From Gracilaria domingensis (lineage: Eukaryota > Rhodophyta > Florideophyceae > Gracilariales > Gracilariaceae), in NCBI GenBank assembly GCA_022539475.1, contig VCMS01000071.1, forward strand, positions 186,001 through 250,000: 64,000 bases of DNA, in the 5' to 3' direction. The notes under the pieces were generated by a model. It was not told the origin of the DNA. It saw nothing but the letters and a program-made list of their open reading frames with translations, and ran no database searches. Position 1 is the stretch's first letter. Each line of letters opens with the position of its first letter. Of this stretch, positions 47,295 to 56,138 are shown piece by piece. Position numbers and translations under genes: made by a program.

Positions 47295-48501
47295 ATGAGT
47301 TCGAAGCAGGCTGTTGTGATTGATAATGGCTCTGGCCGTTGTAAGAGCGGCATGGCCGGCGAGGATGCACCGAAGGCGGTGTTTCCCGCCGTCATAGGAA
47401 AGCCCAAGCAAAAGGTAAGTCGCACGCAGCATGAACCCGTACCCCGTTTTCTGCCGCAGTTCCACTGACTGTTTCTGTGCTCGTGTGCCTCTGTAGGGAA
47501 TTATGGTTGGTACTGGTCAGAAGGATGAGTACGTGGGCGACGCCGCTATGGCTCGTCGTGGCGTGCTTATTATCAAGTATCCGTTAGAGCACGGTATTGT
47601 CACTAACTGGGACGACATGGAGAAAATCTGGCATCACTGCTTCTTCAGCGAGTTGCGGGTGGATCCTCAGGAGCATCCGGTTCTTCTCACAGAAGCGCCG
47701 TTGAATCCCAAGAACAATCGTGAAAGAATGACACAAATCATGTTTGAGACATTTTCCATCCCTGCTTTCTACGTGAACATCCAGGCGGTGCTTTCGTTAT
47801 ACGCCTCGGGAAGAACGTCTGGTATCGTGATTGATTCGGGTGACGGTGTTACTCATACAGTGCCTATTTTCGAAGGTTACTCCTTGCCACACGCTGTGAA
47901 CCGCATCGACTTGGCTGGTAGAGATCTCACATCTTGGATGGCGAAGCTTCTGATGCAAAGGGGTCACTCGTTCACCACATCTGCTGAACTTGAAATCGTG
48001 CGTGATATCAAGCAGAGCCTCTGCTACGTCGCGGAAGACTTTGAGAAGGAAAAGGCCAATGCCGAGAGCAATGCGGCGCTTGAGAAGGAGTATGAACTAC
48101 CGGATGGTCAGGTTATCACTGTAGCTTCGGAGCGCTTTGAATGCCCAGAGGCTCTGTTCAGTCCGGACTTGATAGGAATGGAAGCGCTTGGAATGCATGC
48201 CACAGCGTATGACTCCATCATGAAGACGGACATTGACATCAGGAAGGATCTTTACCATAACATAGTCATGTCTGGTGGTAGCACCATGTTCGCCGGAATC
48301 GCGGCTCGTGTGCAAAAGGAAATGGAATCACTCGCCCCGAGTACAATGAAGATCAAGGTTATCGCACCGCCAGAGCGCCAATACTCTGTGTGGATTGGCG
48401 GCTCTATCTTGGCGTCTCTGTCTACCTTCCAGCAGATGTGGGTGTCCAAGGCAGAGTATGAAGAAATGGGTCCGAGTGTGGTGCATAGGAAATGCTTCTA
48501 A
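47295..48501 (+). CDS. Divergent actin, one intron near the 5' end
   Basis: Exons 47295-47414 and 47497-48501 (82-bp intron, phase 0, GTAAGT donor) give 374 residues. Actin hallmarks are all there: DNGSG near the start, [17 protein letters not shown] with the methylatable His, LTEAPLNPK, the nucleotide loop [15 protein letters not shown], and the invariant end VHRKCF. Yet it differs at sites nearly fixed elsewhere: [44 protein letters not shown]. The N-terminus, [12 protein letters not shown], lacks the acidic residues that contact myosin. It is conventional actin by length and motif rather than an actin-related protein. A single early intron matches what is known of red algal actin genes. 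The leader is pyrimidine-rich. Confidence 0.95.
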
Positions 48502-49005
48502 GAAAGGGCGACGGGTGTGTGGCGTGGAAGGTGGTCTACGATAGTGTAGCGACGGGGTGTCGAGTAGCTCTTTAGGGGTTGAGATGCGGTTGACGGTGGC
48601 AGTAAAGCGAAAACGTGCAACGTGCACGAGATTATGCGAATGTAACTGACCTCAAGTTACACAGTACGTGTCCGACGCGGTGAACGTCGGCGCACGGAGG
48701 CTGACACTGGCGCGCTAAACACTGCCGCGGCGGCTGTACAGTGTACACGTCACTGTGCCGCGTCACTTCGCGGCGTCACAGCTGCTCGGTAGCCTGCGGT
48801 CGCGCGCAGCGCGCGCCGGGTATCCTCATAGCCGCTGCCGCTGAGGGGCGTGCCACCGAGCGTGCGCTTCTTTGACTGCGCGCGTGCAGCGCTATTCTTC
48901 GCGCCATTTGACGCTGTCGTGCAGCCCGGAAGCCCGTGGGTGGAGCGCCGCTTTTGTCACTCTTTCTTTCTTCTGTCGCAGTCTTTTTCTCCGGCTGCGC
49001 GCGGT
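48502..49005. other. Intergenic region between actin and the Dsc4-like gene
   Basis: GC-rich from about 48660 to 48900 (CGCGCGCAGCGCGCGCC words), consistent with a promoter. No gene is seen. Confidence 0.45.
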
Positions 49006-49874
49006 ATGGGACCGCATGGCGTTCAGGGCGTCGACGACTCCTCAGCGGTTGCCGTTCAGCTGGAGCCGACCGGCGTTGAAGAGCGCGATGGCGTGGAACA
49101 ATCGCGCTCGCTCGACGACGCTGAGGCGCGCCAGGACGCCGTCATTGATAACGTCACTGCTTCGCTCAGACAACATACAGCCAGAATTGTACGTGTTTCA
49201 CCGACTGCTGCTTGCGTTTCTGCGAGGGCTTCGTCTCTTTGTGAGCTTCGTTTCTGATTTTCGTTTGTTTGCTGGCTTGCTTCGCGCAGAGGACGTTGAA
49301 AGTTCGGGCCGAGTTTGAATATACTTTGCTTATTGTGTTGTCGGTTCACGTGGTGTACATGTATTATTTGGACTATACCTTGCTTGTTTTTCTCATCCGT
49401 GCGTCTCAACTCATCCGAGTACGTTCACTGCCTAACTCTCCGCATGCGGAGCATACGGCATCGCTACTGCCTTCGTACTGACCCCATGTCAATACACAAC
49501 AGTTATTGTATTTTCCATGCGAAAATCCACACAGTCAACGCGGCACTGCGCTTCTTCTTCTACTCAGCAATATTCCAATACTGGCCATTCATCGCATGTT
49601 ATTCATCGGTTCTTTCGAAGTTAACGCAGGCCAAATGATATTCATCAACTTTATCGGTCCCGAACCTACAAACTTATTCAAGACACTTTACATAGATTGC
49701 GTCACCATTGTTCTACAGATCCTTCTTCTACAATGCAAATGGCACGCATCGACTTTTCGAATTCTTTCAGCTTTACCAGTACCACCGTCAGAACCTCTCG
49801 TTCCAATCCCGCACGACTCGCAACTCGATCAAGAACAACACTCCCACTCAACAAGCTCACCACCTCTCACATAA
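49006..49874 (+). CDS. Dsc4-like (DUF1746) membrane protein, three exons
   Basis: Exons 49006-49188, 49290-49418 and 49503-49874 all join in phase 0 with GT/AG introns of 101 and 84 bp, giving 227 residues. After an acidic N-terminus, the second exon codes EFEYTLLIVLSVHVVYMYYLDYTLLVFLIRASQLIR. The third codes a membrane segment (TALLLLLSNIPILAIHRM), NFIGPEPTNLFKTLYIDCV and another segment (TIVLQILLLQC). This is the order seen in fungal DUF1746/Dsc4, a subunit of the Golgi Dsc E3 ubiquitin ligase that processes SREBP and degrades orphan membrane proteins. The tail is Pro/Ser-rich. The last 8 bp overlap the convergent mTERF gene. The family call is by eye; the splicing is supported by perfect frame continuity. 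Confidence 0.65.
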
Positions 49875-51195
49875 GCCTGGAAAAGAACAGCAAGTATGTA
49901 TCGTTATCTACGTAATTGCGGAATACCTTTGTATCACATTTGGCCACATTTCTGCAAAAGTCAACGTCATTACCTCGCAGTACATCCACCACACTTACAT
50001 CTCGCTTGCCGCTGCTCGCCAGAAATGCGTACCGAGGCATTGCACGCTGTTGCAGATTTGCGCACAACATTTCACGAGGCGCTGCGACGAGTTCTTCGAT
50101 TGATGCCCCCATAGTCTCATGGATGAACGTCCATTTCGGTGCAAGGTTACCTACCACCGAGTACGTCAAAATTGCTGGCGCTTCTCGTAGTACGCTCTGT
50201 ACTTGCTCTTCGGAAAGCCCTACCTCGTCGCGTAACCACAGAACTCGATCAAGAATGTCGTCAGTTGCGAAGATTGAAGGTACTTTGTCCACGGCTGCTG
50301 CAACGTGTTCATCTCCCACCAACGACTGTAACAATTTAACTTTTGGTACCAACTCTTTCTCTACGCTCCAATCAAGCAACTCTGGTGTGCACACAAGGAT
50401 TTTGCCCACGGTCTTTGTGGGGAATCCTAATTCGCCACAAAGATAGTTGAGTCGTTTTGGCAGACATTTCTTCATGTCTTTAACTAGCACCACCGGCGCT
50501 TTTGCTACTACACGGCTCATGCTCGCCGTATCAGACACTCCAGCTTGACGTATGGCGTTAAGGTTTTCTTGTATTGCATTAGGTCGACTCAGTAAAGCTT
50601 GAGGTACGCTTGAAAACACCTCGCCCAAAGTTGTCACCGACATTCTGGGGCATTCTTCCATAATATTTTCCACGACCTGGGCCGCATTATTAACATCCAT
50701 CCATAACACATGCGGACATTTCGAAATAACCGATGCAACATTCGCCTCCGGTATACGCGCAACACTATCCATGAACTGCAGTCGCGCAGCAAACTGACCT
50801 CGTGGTCGGAAGAAGATCTGCGGCGCATGTCGAACAGCGCGTGCAATTTGACGAGCACCCAGGCCCAACGAGCGAAGATAGGCGAGTGTAGGTTCTGCGA
50901 ACACGGGAAGATCTGCTCGACGGAGCTTTGGTAAACGTGCTGGTAAACGACGCGATTCCTCGACGCTTAGACCCAGAGAGCGCAGAAACTTTTCTGCTAG
51001 TTCGCGATGGGCGTCGGTGATGTGCGACTTGTCGCGGTTGGTACGAGGTTTTTGAGGAGAGGCTGGGGGCGCAGAACAGCAACGAAACGTTGAGCGCGGT
51101 CGGCGCAGGCAGATGAGTGCCTTGGCTGGTGAGGGAGCCGAACCATGCCGGGGTGCAAAACCATTGACAAAGGCCATAGCGCTTGAAACTGACAT
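49867..51195 (-). CDS. Organelle-targeted mTERF-family protein
   Basis: The 442-residue protein has a basic/Ser-rich leader (about 60 residues, no acidic residues until the KSHITDAHRE region) and then a string of about 30-residue mTERF repeats. Typical repeat starts include YLRSLGLGARQIARAVRHAPQIF, VASVISKCPHVLWMD, MSRVVAKAPVVL, VGKILVCTPELLDWSVE and VQSVLREAPAILTYSV. mTERF proteins bind organellar DNA or RNA and affect transcription termination, splicing or ribosome assembly in mitochondria and plastids. The leader suggests plastid or mitochondrial import but does not distinguish them. The number of repeats (8-9) is usual. Single exon, convergent with the Dsc4-like gene. Confidence 0.9.
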   Translation of the reverse strand: MSVSSAMAFVNGFAPRHGSAPSPAKALICLRRPRSTFRCCSAPPASPQKPRTNRDKSHITDAHRELAEKFLRSLGLSVEESRRLPARLPKLRRADLPVFAEPTLAYLRSLGLGARQIARAVRHAPQIFFRPRGQFAARLQFMDSVARIPEANVASVISKCPHVLWMDVNNAAQVVENIMEECPRMSVTTLGEVFSSVPQALLSRPNAIQENLNAIRQAGVSDTASMSRVVAKAPVVLVKDMKKCLPKRLNYLCGELGFPTKTVGKILVCTPELLDWSVEKELVPKVKLLQSLVGDEHVAAAVDKVPSIFATDDILDRVLWLRDEVGLSEEQVQSVLREAPAILTYSVVGNLAPKWTFIHETMGASIEELVAAPREMLCANLQQRAMPRYAFLASSGKRDVSVVDVLRGNDVDFCRNVAKCDTKVFRNYVDNDTYLLFFSRLM

Positions 51196-52654
51196 AATTC
51201 AGCGATGCTTCGATGAGGTGGTTGACAACGTCATATATAGCGTTCAGCAGAAAGGACCAGAGACGGCTTGGCAAGAACGAGGGTGCTGCCCAAAGGAGGA
51301 GAGCGACACCAATGCTGCGGGAGGGCTATCATTGAGGGCTACCTTTGGTACCGTCGTACACAACGTTTTTGACTCAATACCAATCCAAACCCTTGGGAGT
51401 ATAATTTTGAGGAGCAGAATTTCAACCTCACACACTCGAGTGAGCTTGTGGAAAGTCTTCAGAAGACTTGGTGTTCAAGCTCGGAGCGGCCACGTTGCCA
51501 AGAGTCCTTCATACGCGCCAATGGAAACAAGGTTTTGGTTTACATCATAATGCCAATGTTTGCGGACAAAAGCTTGGTGCGGATGGCGTCGCCATCCGAG
51601 CTGGGCGGAATCAATTATAGCTGCGGGCAATGCGTCTGTTACTTCTCAGCAGTCTATGACGTCGAAAGTCAGCGTAGTGCACGTTGCTTAGCCTATCCTG
51701 TACAGTTATATGGCACTCCCAAGACTCACAATCTCTCCTTTACGGGCGCAAATAGTTCAGTTACTACTTATTGCAGAGCGTTTCAGTTCGAAGAGTCCTT
51801 CTCTCACGAAGTAAACCAGAAATCTCTTGGGCCATTTCTTGATGATCTCCATAAGTGCCAGTCCTCGACAATCTTCGGAAAGAAGTTAACAAATGATTCA
51901 TGATATGCTTCTCATGGGGCGACGCAGAATAATGTGCTCAACATCTTTTCGTACCCTGGCCGGCATCTACACGACAAGCGTTTCTTCTCCATATCATACC
52001 CAGTGGATGAAGCCTTGGAGTATGCCCAACGAAAAGCTGCGCTAACGCCAACTCTGCTTCCTGCAGGCTACTCTGCTTCCACAGAACCAATGGTAGTGAT
52101 TCTGGTAAAGTTTCCATACTAGCTTTAGATGTAAGGGTAGAAGGCTAACCCTTCTCTTCTCTTCTGCAAATTGGTACCGCGCTTTCGTTCTCAACCGAAC
52201 AAGATCATCCGACTTCGCATAGAACCATTGCCACGTCCTGTAGCGCATGAGGTTGGTCCCCCACAGAGCTTTAAAGTCCATCATTTAGACCCCGGGGGTC
52301 TGTTATTATCCTCACGTCACCTCTCGAGCCGTTTGGAACTCTTTCTAATATTGCCTTCTAGTGTACATTTGCTTCCGCAAAGAAGGGTGCTCCCAAATCT
52401 TCATAACTAGAGAACGGTGAGAACTACATGAAGCTTAATATTTACAAGCGGGTGTCAAAACCAGCTCCACAAAAAGGCTCCCGAGTTCACCGAAAGCAAC
52501 AGATCAACAATCAGTGATGGATGTTGAAGAAGTTCTGCACGATATCCAAACTAGCAATCACCTCGTCGCCTCCTCACGTTCTACCGCTCTCGCCAAAAAT
52601 GAGACAATTTAGCCGTCGCAAGTGATCGACCACAGACTTGCTGTCTTACAAAAG
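51196..52654. other. 1.46-kb intergenic region, no supported gene
   Basis: Frames up to 151 codons (51448-51903) lack recognisable motifs and overlap frames on the other strand. The left part should hold the mTERF promoter, the right part the 3' region of the ARID gene. Confidence 0.45.
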
Positions 52655-54733
52655 TCAATCATGGGTCAGTTCGAAAAGAATAGAAGCCACAGTATCAGCA
52701 GCAGGAGAAGGGTTTAGCGCCAGTTCGACAAGTCGTGACTCGTAGTACATTAGAACCGACCTGTTATTCGGAGCCTCTGCCAGATTCAGTAGCGTCAACG
52801 CCGCTCGTGGTGCCAATTCAGCATCTGAAAGCATACCAACCAATCGCTCCAACGCACGAGGCGTGCGTGCAATTCGATCGCGCGCAGGCCAGTCAAACGC
52901 ACTGAAATTGCACAACGCCGCAAGGCTGGCATTCACATACCGTCGACTCCGCCCTCCCAACATGTCCACCAATCGCGGCAATACGTCGTCAAAAGTGGAA
53001 ACAATGGCCGCCTCGTTTCGCTCGGGGCTGGCAGCAAGACGTGCCAGGACTTCGCCACAGTTCATGAAGCGTGACTGCTCGGCTCCAGCGTTAAAAGGGT
53101 CCAGCAGCTTTATACATGTACCCAGCACAGCACTCCCAGCAGAACCAGGTGACGCGTTGAGATAAGGGGATACATTGATCCACATGTCCATCAATGCCTC
53201 CCGCAAATTCGCTGGAACTTGCATGGTTTGAATCATCACGGCAGATATGTTGAGAATGGACATGGAATTGGCCAGAAAAATGGCATTGCGATCGAAAAAG
53301 CTCATGTTCCTCAGCACATTAGACGCGACAACGGCACATTGTTCACGGTCAACTGCAATAGGATCAGCAATATTGAACAAGTTGCTGTACTGCTGCAGCG
53401 TGGATGAACGCAAATGTTCTTCTCGCATACGACGGTTTGAAACTCCCACCCCAGGTCCTGTGTCGAAGTAACCGGCCGCCTGAACATCCATCGCGGGTAG
53501 AGGAACATCTCGTGGAGCACATGGGTCAAATTCCTCCATACCGGCTTCGACGCCAAACGGCCTCGCTCGAACAATATCCTCCATGTGACGGTTCAACACT
53601 TCATGAAGCGCATCAAGCACACCAGGGAATTCTTGAGCCACAAATATATTGCGAAGATCAAACGAAAGCGCGTTAAGAGTTCCCAAAGCCCACGCAACAT
53701 CATCATGAATGGGGCTCCATAAAGCAGCCACCACTCGCTCTCGTTCACCGGGTTGATTCGGGACATATATAGCATGTGGAGCGCTTTCATTCACCACCTG
53801 GTCCTCCAGAAGCTGTTCCTCGTGAACGGTAAGCGAATGTTCATCAAGTCCAGTGAGTCGAGATCGCCTGGGGAATATGGGATACGCGTAAGGATCGTCA
53901 GACACGGCGGCTGCCACAGCAGTGCTGGCTGCGACCGCCGCATGTCGACGAGGTCTGCTGCTCGGTTTCTGCAGCGGGTGAACGGCGGCCGGAGCCGTTG
54001 GGGCAGGTGGCGGTGGTGGCGGAGACGGTGGTGGTGGCGGAAGCGCTATTTGATGGCGGAAAGGATTGAAGGCACGACGAGACCTGTCGACGGCGTAGAG
54101 CGGGGCAGCTTGATGCGGTTCTCGGTTCCAAACGTGCTTCTGCTCATACATATACAACAACTTTTCATACTCAATGCGAAGGATGAAAGCGGCTGATGTG
54201 CACGTCTTCGGCAGCACTAAGGCCTGCGCCACCATCTTGAAAGCGCGTGTACAGATGACGGCTTGCAAGCCACCACGTTCTAGAACGGCCTTGTACAGAC
54301 CGTAAAGGTCGAGTTCAGCGCCACCGATGCGACGCAACTTGAACGGCCGCCCAATTTCGTTCATGAAGCGGTAGTGATCGGTGATAAAATCGGTGCGTCT
54401 ATCGCCTGTGATGGGTTGTCCAACGGACATCTTCGCCTGTAATTTGAGGCCAATCTCCGTTGCAGCTTGTTGATTACGCGCCATTGCTTCCTCCGTAAGC
54501 ACATCTGGCAGACTTGACAATTTTGTCGCAATGGGGATGTGTGTGGGGGGTTGCGGGGAGTCGTTAGCGCCATTGGAAGAAGGTTCATCTGTTGGTGCGT
54601 CGGGCGCAGTGGACTTGGGCTGCTCTGGCGCAGCGGGCGCTGCCGGCTGGGAACCGGCGGGCGGTGCCGAAGGGGCGGGAGCGGTTGATGATGCGGGCGT
54701 CGTGGAGGGCGCGGCTTCTACGGCGGCGCTCAT
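52655..54733 (-). CDS. ARID-domain SWI/SNF (BAF250/SWI1-like) chromatin-remodelling subunit
   Basis: The 692-residue protein has a low-complexity Pro/Ala/Ser N-terminus (1-65) and then an ARID DNA-binding domain (about residues 112-200: FITDHYRFMNEIGRPFKLRRIGGAELDLYGLYKAV, GGLQAV, SAAFILRIEYEKLLYMYEQ). A linker rich in Pro and Ala follows. The C-terminal half (about 300-690) is helical armadillo-like (DREQCAVVASNVLRNMSFFDRNAIFLA, YVNASLAALCNFSAFDWPARDRIARTPRALERLVGML, APRAALTLLNLAEAPNNRSVLM). That domain order is the BAF250/ARID1 or SWI1 type, which targets SWI/SNF remodellers. It is much shorter than animal ARID1A (over 2,200 residues). Single exon. Confidence 0.85.
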   Translation of the reverse strand: MSAAVEAAPSTTPASSTAPAPSAPPAGSQPAAPAAPEQPKSTAPDAPTDEPSSNGANDSPQPPTHIPIATKLSSLPDVLTEEAMARNQQAATEIGLKLQAKMSVGQPITGDRRTDFITDHYRFMNEIGRPFKLRRIGGAELDLYGLYKAVLERGGLQAVICTRAFKMVAQALVLPKTCTSAAFILRIEYEKLLYMYEQKHVWNREPHQAAPLYAVDRSRRAFNPFRHQIALPPPPPSPPPPPPAPTAPAAVHPLQKPSSRPRRHAAVAASTAVAAAVSDDPYAYPIFPRRSRLTGLDEHSLTVHEEQLLEDQVVNESAPHAIYVPNQPGERERVVAALWSPIHDDVAWALGTLNALSFDLRNIFVAQEFPGVLDALHEVLNRHMEDIVRARPFGVEAGMEEFDPCAPRDVPLPAMDVQAAGYFDTGPGVGVSNRRMREEHLRSSTLQQYSNLFNIADPIAVDREQCAVVASNVLRNMSFFDRNAIFLANSMSILNISAVMIQTMQVPANLREALMDMWINVSPYLNASPGSAGSAVLGTCIKLLDPFNAGAEQSRFMNCGEVLARLAASPERNEAAIVSTFDDVLPRLVDMLGGRSRRYVNASLAALCNFSAFDWPARDRIARTPRALERLVGMLSDAELAPRAALTLLNLAEAPNNRSVLMYYESRLVELALNPSPAADTVASILFELTHD

Positions 54734-55187
54734 GGTGCGGCGAGTGCTGGCACCTCCGCTTGTGCGAGCAGCGGCGCTGCTGCAGCGCTGGGTGGCGCCG
54801 TTTTCTCTGCAGTTGGCGCTCCGCTATGTAGAAATCGGCTGTTTTGCGCAAAAGTAGATCTGTTGTTGCATAGCAAATAGAAAAATAGCATTTTACCGCG
54901 GTTTTCCGGCGTGCCTTGTCTCCATAGCCTGGTCCATCTGTGTGTCTTGTCAGATTGCCCTCGTAATGTCCATGGTAAGCCCAAGTCGTTTATTCTCGTT
55001 CTCAGTAAAAATCATTCGGCAAGTTAAAGTCTCTAAGAGGCAGTTAAAGCTATAAAGGTACCGTAGTCAAAATTTGTATTTCAAAAGTTAAGGATAGCTC
55101 AGGTGCTACATAGCCGCAGCGCGTTCTCTTTCCGACAAAAAGTACATCGAGTACTGCGTCAATCACAGGCCTGGACAGTCATATTAT
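54734..55187. other. Intergenic gap
   Basis: Promoter of the ARID gene lies at the left edge; no other feature I can support. Confidence 0.45.
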
Positions 55188-56138
55188 TTAGCTCTTGCGG
55201 CACATCCTCGAGCACTCATGATCCTGGAGAAAGTTGTACATGGGCGATGACTCGGAGGAACTCCAGGTATGCTTTTTGATCTCCGGTGAAGACAAGTAAA
55301 TCGTCTTCTTTTTGTAGTCAATACACCCTTGCAAGTTGGTCATCATGCTTTCCCTCCGGCTGTGACGGATGCTGAAGTGTATCAATGCCTGCAAAACCAT
55401 GGCATATGTAGACCCTTCCAAATACTCGAGGTCGCCTACGCACTCATAAAACACCTTGAAGTTTTTCAAGTATGGTTCTACAACCACTGTGCGGCTTCGA
55501 ACATCCTTGAAAAAGTATCCTCTCCCCTTCTTTGGCATCACAACCTTTACCTTCCAACCTCTGGTATCAGTTTCTTTCATGAAAGCCTGCACTATCTTGG
55601 CACACTTTTTCGTTTCCTTGATGTAAATCGAGATGTGATCCTTTTCATACGCATGCCTTGGACGAACCCATTTCACTGAAACCTTCTCTTCATCGTCACC
55701 GATGTATGCCTTGCAAACATTGAACACAGAACCGCGATGGCAAGAGTTTTCCACGATATCCCTTCGACCGACACTAATGTCGTCTTCTTCTACTTCATGG
55801 ACCACATCATCTAGCGAGACTTCGGAACAACGCAGCCTCCAGCGCCCTCCCTCACACTTCCAGACACAGCGTGGGTTGCAATTGCACCTACACCCAAGAT
55901 TTCCATACCCATATCCATATCCATATCCATATCCATATCCATACCCGTCGAATGGCCATAGAATTTGAGACTTTGCCTTCTCACGAACGCCGCATGGGGT
56001 ACAAGAGCAATGCCAGTTCGAACAAAAAGAACACGGGCGATAAGAACATTTCCCACGTTCAATTGAATGCGATTTTGAACTGCTGCTGCTCTTAGGAACG
56101 CGGCAGTCGAGGGTACAGTGAGACGGTGAGGAGGACAT
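55188..56138 (-). CDS. Alpha-kinase-fold protein lacking catalytic Asp residues (probable pseudokinase)
   Basis: From the ATG at 56138 the protein is 316 residues. Residues 1-90 are Ser/Cys-rich (CSYRPCSFCSNWHCSCTPC and CRCNCNPRC), split by a Gly-Tyr dipeptide tract coded by a CCATAT hexamer repeat. Residues about 140-313 follow the alpha-kinase (MHCK/EF2K/TRPM7) fold: TVVVEPYLKNFKVFYE, YAMVLQALIHFSIRHS, MMTNLQG, IYLSSPE and DHECSRMC. The zinc-site residues of that fold (His in LIHF, His307, Cys309, Cys313) are kept. The catalytic Asp of the DLQG motif is Asn268, and the metal-binding Asp of the (T)DPQ motif is Ser284. Catalysis in the known way therefore looks lost, leaving a structural or binding role. 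Start choice affects only the extreme N-terminus. Confidence 0.7.
   Translation of the reverse strand: MSSSPSHCTLDCRVPKSSSSSKSHSIERGKCSYRPCSFCSNWHCSCTPCGVREKAKSQILWPFDGYGYGYGYGYGYGYGNLGCRCNCNPRCVWKCEGGRWRLRCSEVSLDDVVHEVEEDDISVGRRDIVENSCHRGSVFNVCKAYIGDDEEKVSVKWVRPRHAYEKDHISIYIKETKKCAKIVQAFMKETDTRGWKVKVVMPKKGRGYFFKDVRSRTVVVEPYLKNFKVFYECVGDLEYLEGSTYAMVLQALIHFSIRHSRRESMMTNLQGCIDYKKKTIYLSSPEIKKHTWSSSESSPMYNFLQDHECSRMCRKS
55903..55946 (+). repeat. CCATAT hexanucleotide repeat within the alpha-kinase-like gene
   Basis: About seven units of CCATAT/CCATAC code the Gly-Tyr tract of the minus-strand gene. In the alternative frame the same repeat gives Met-Asp, which explains a spurious frame there. Confidence 0.9.

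Noticed and set aside
51448-51903. 151-codon plus-strand frame
   Set aside because: No motif, no clear promoter or splice pattern, mixed composition; left as intergenic.
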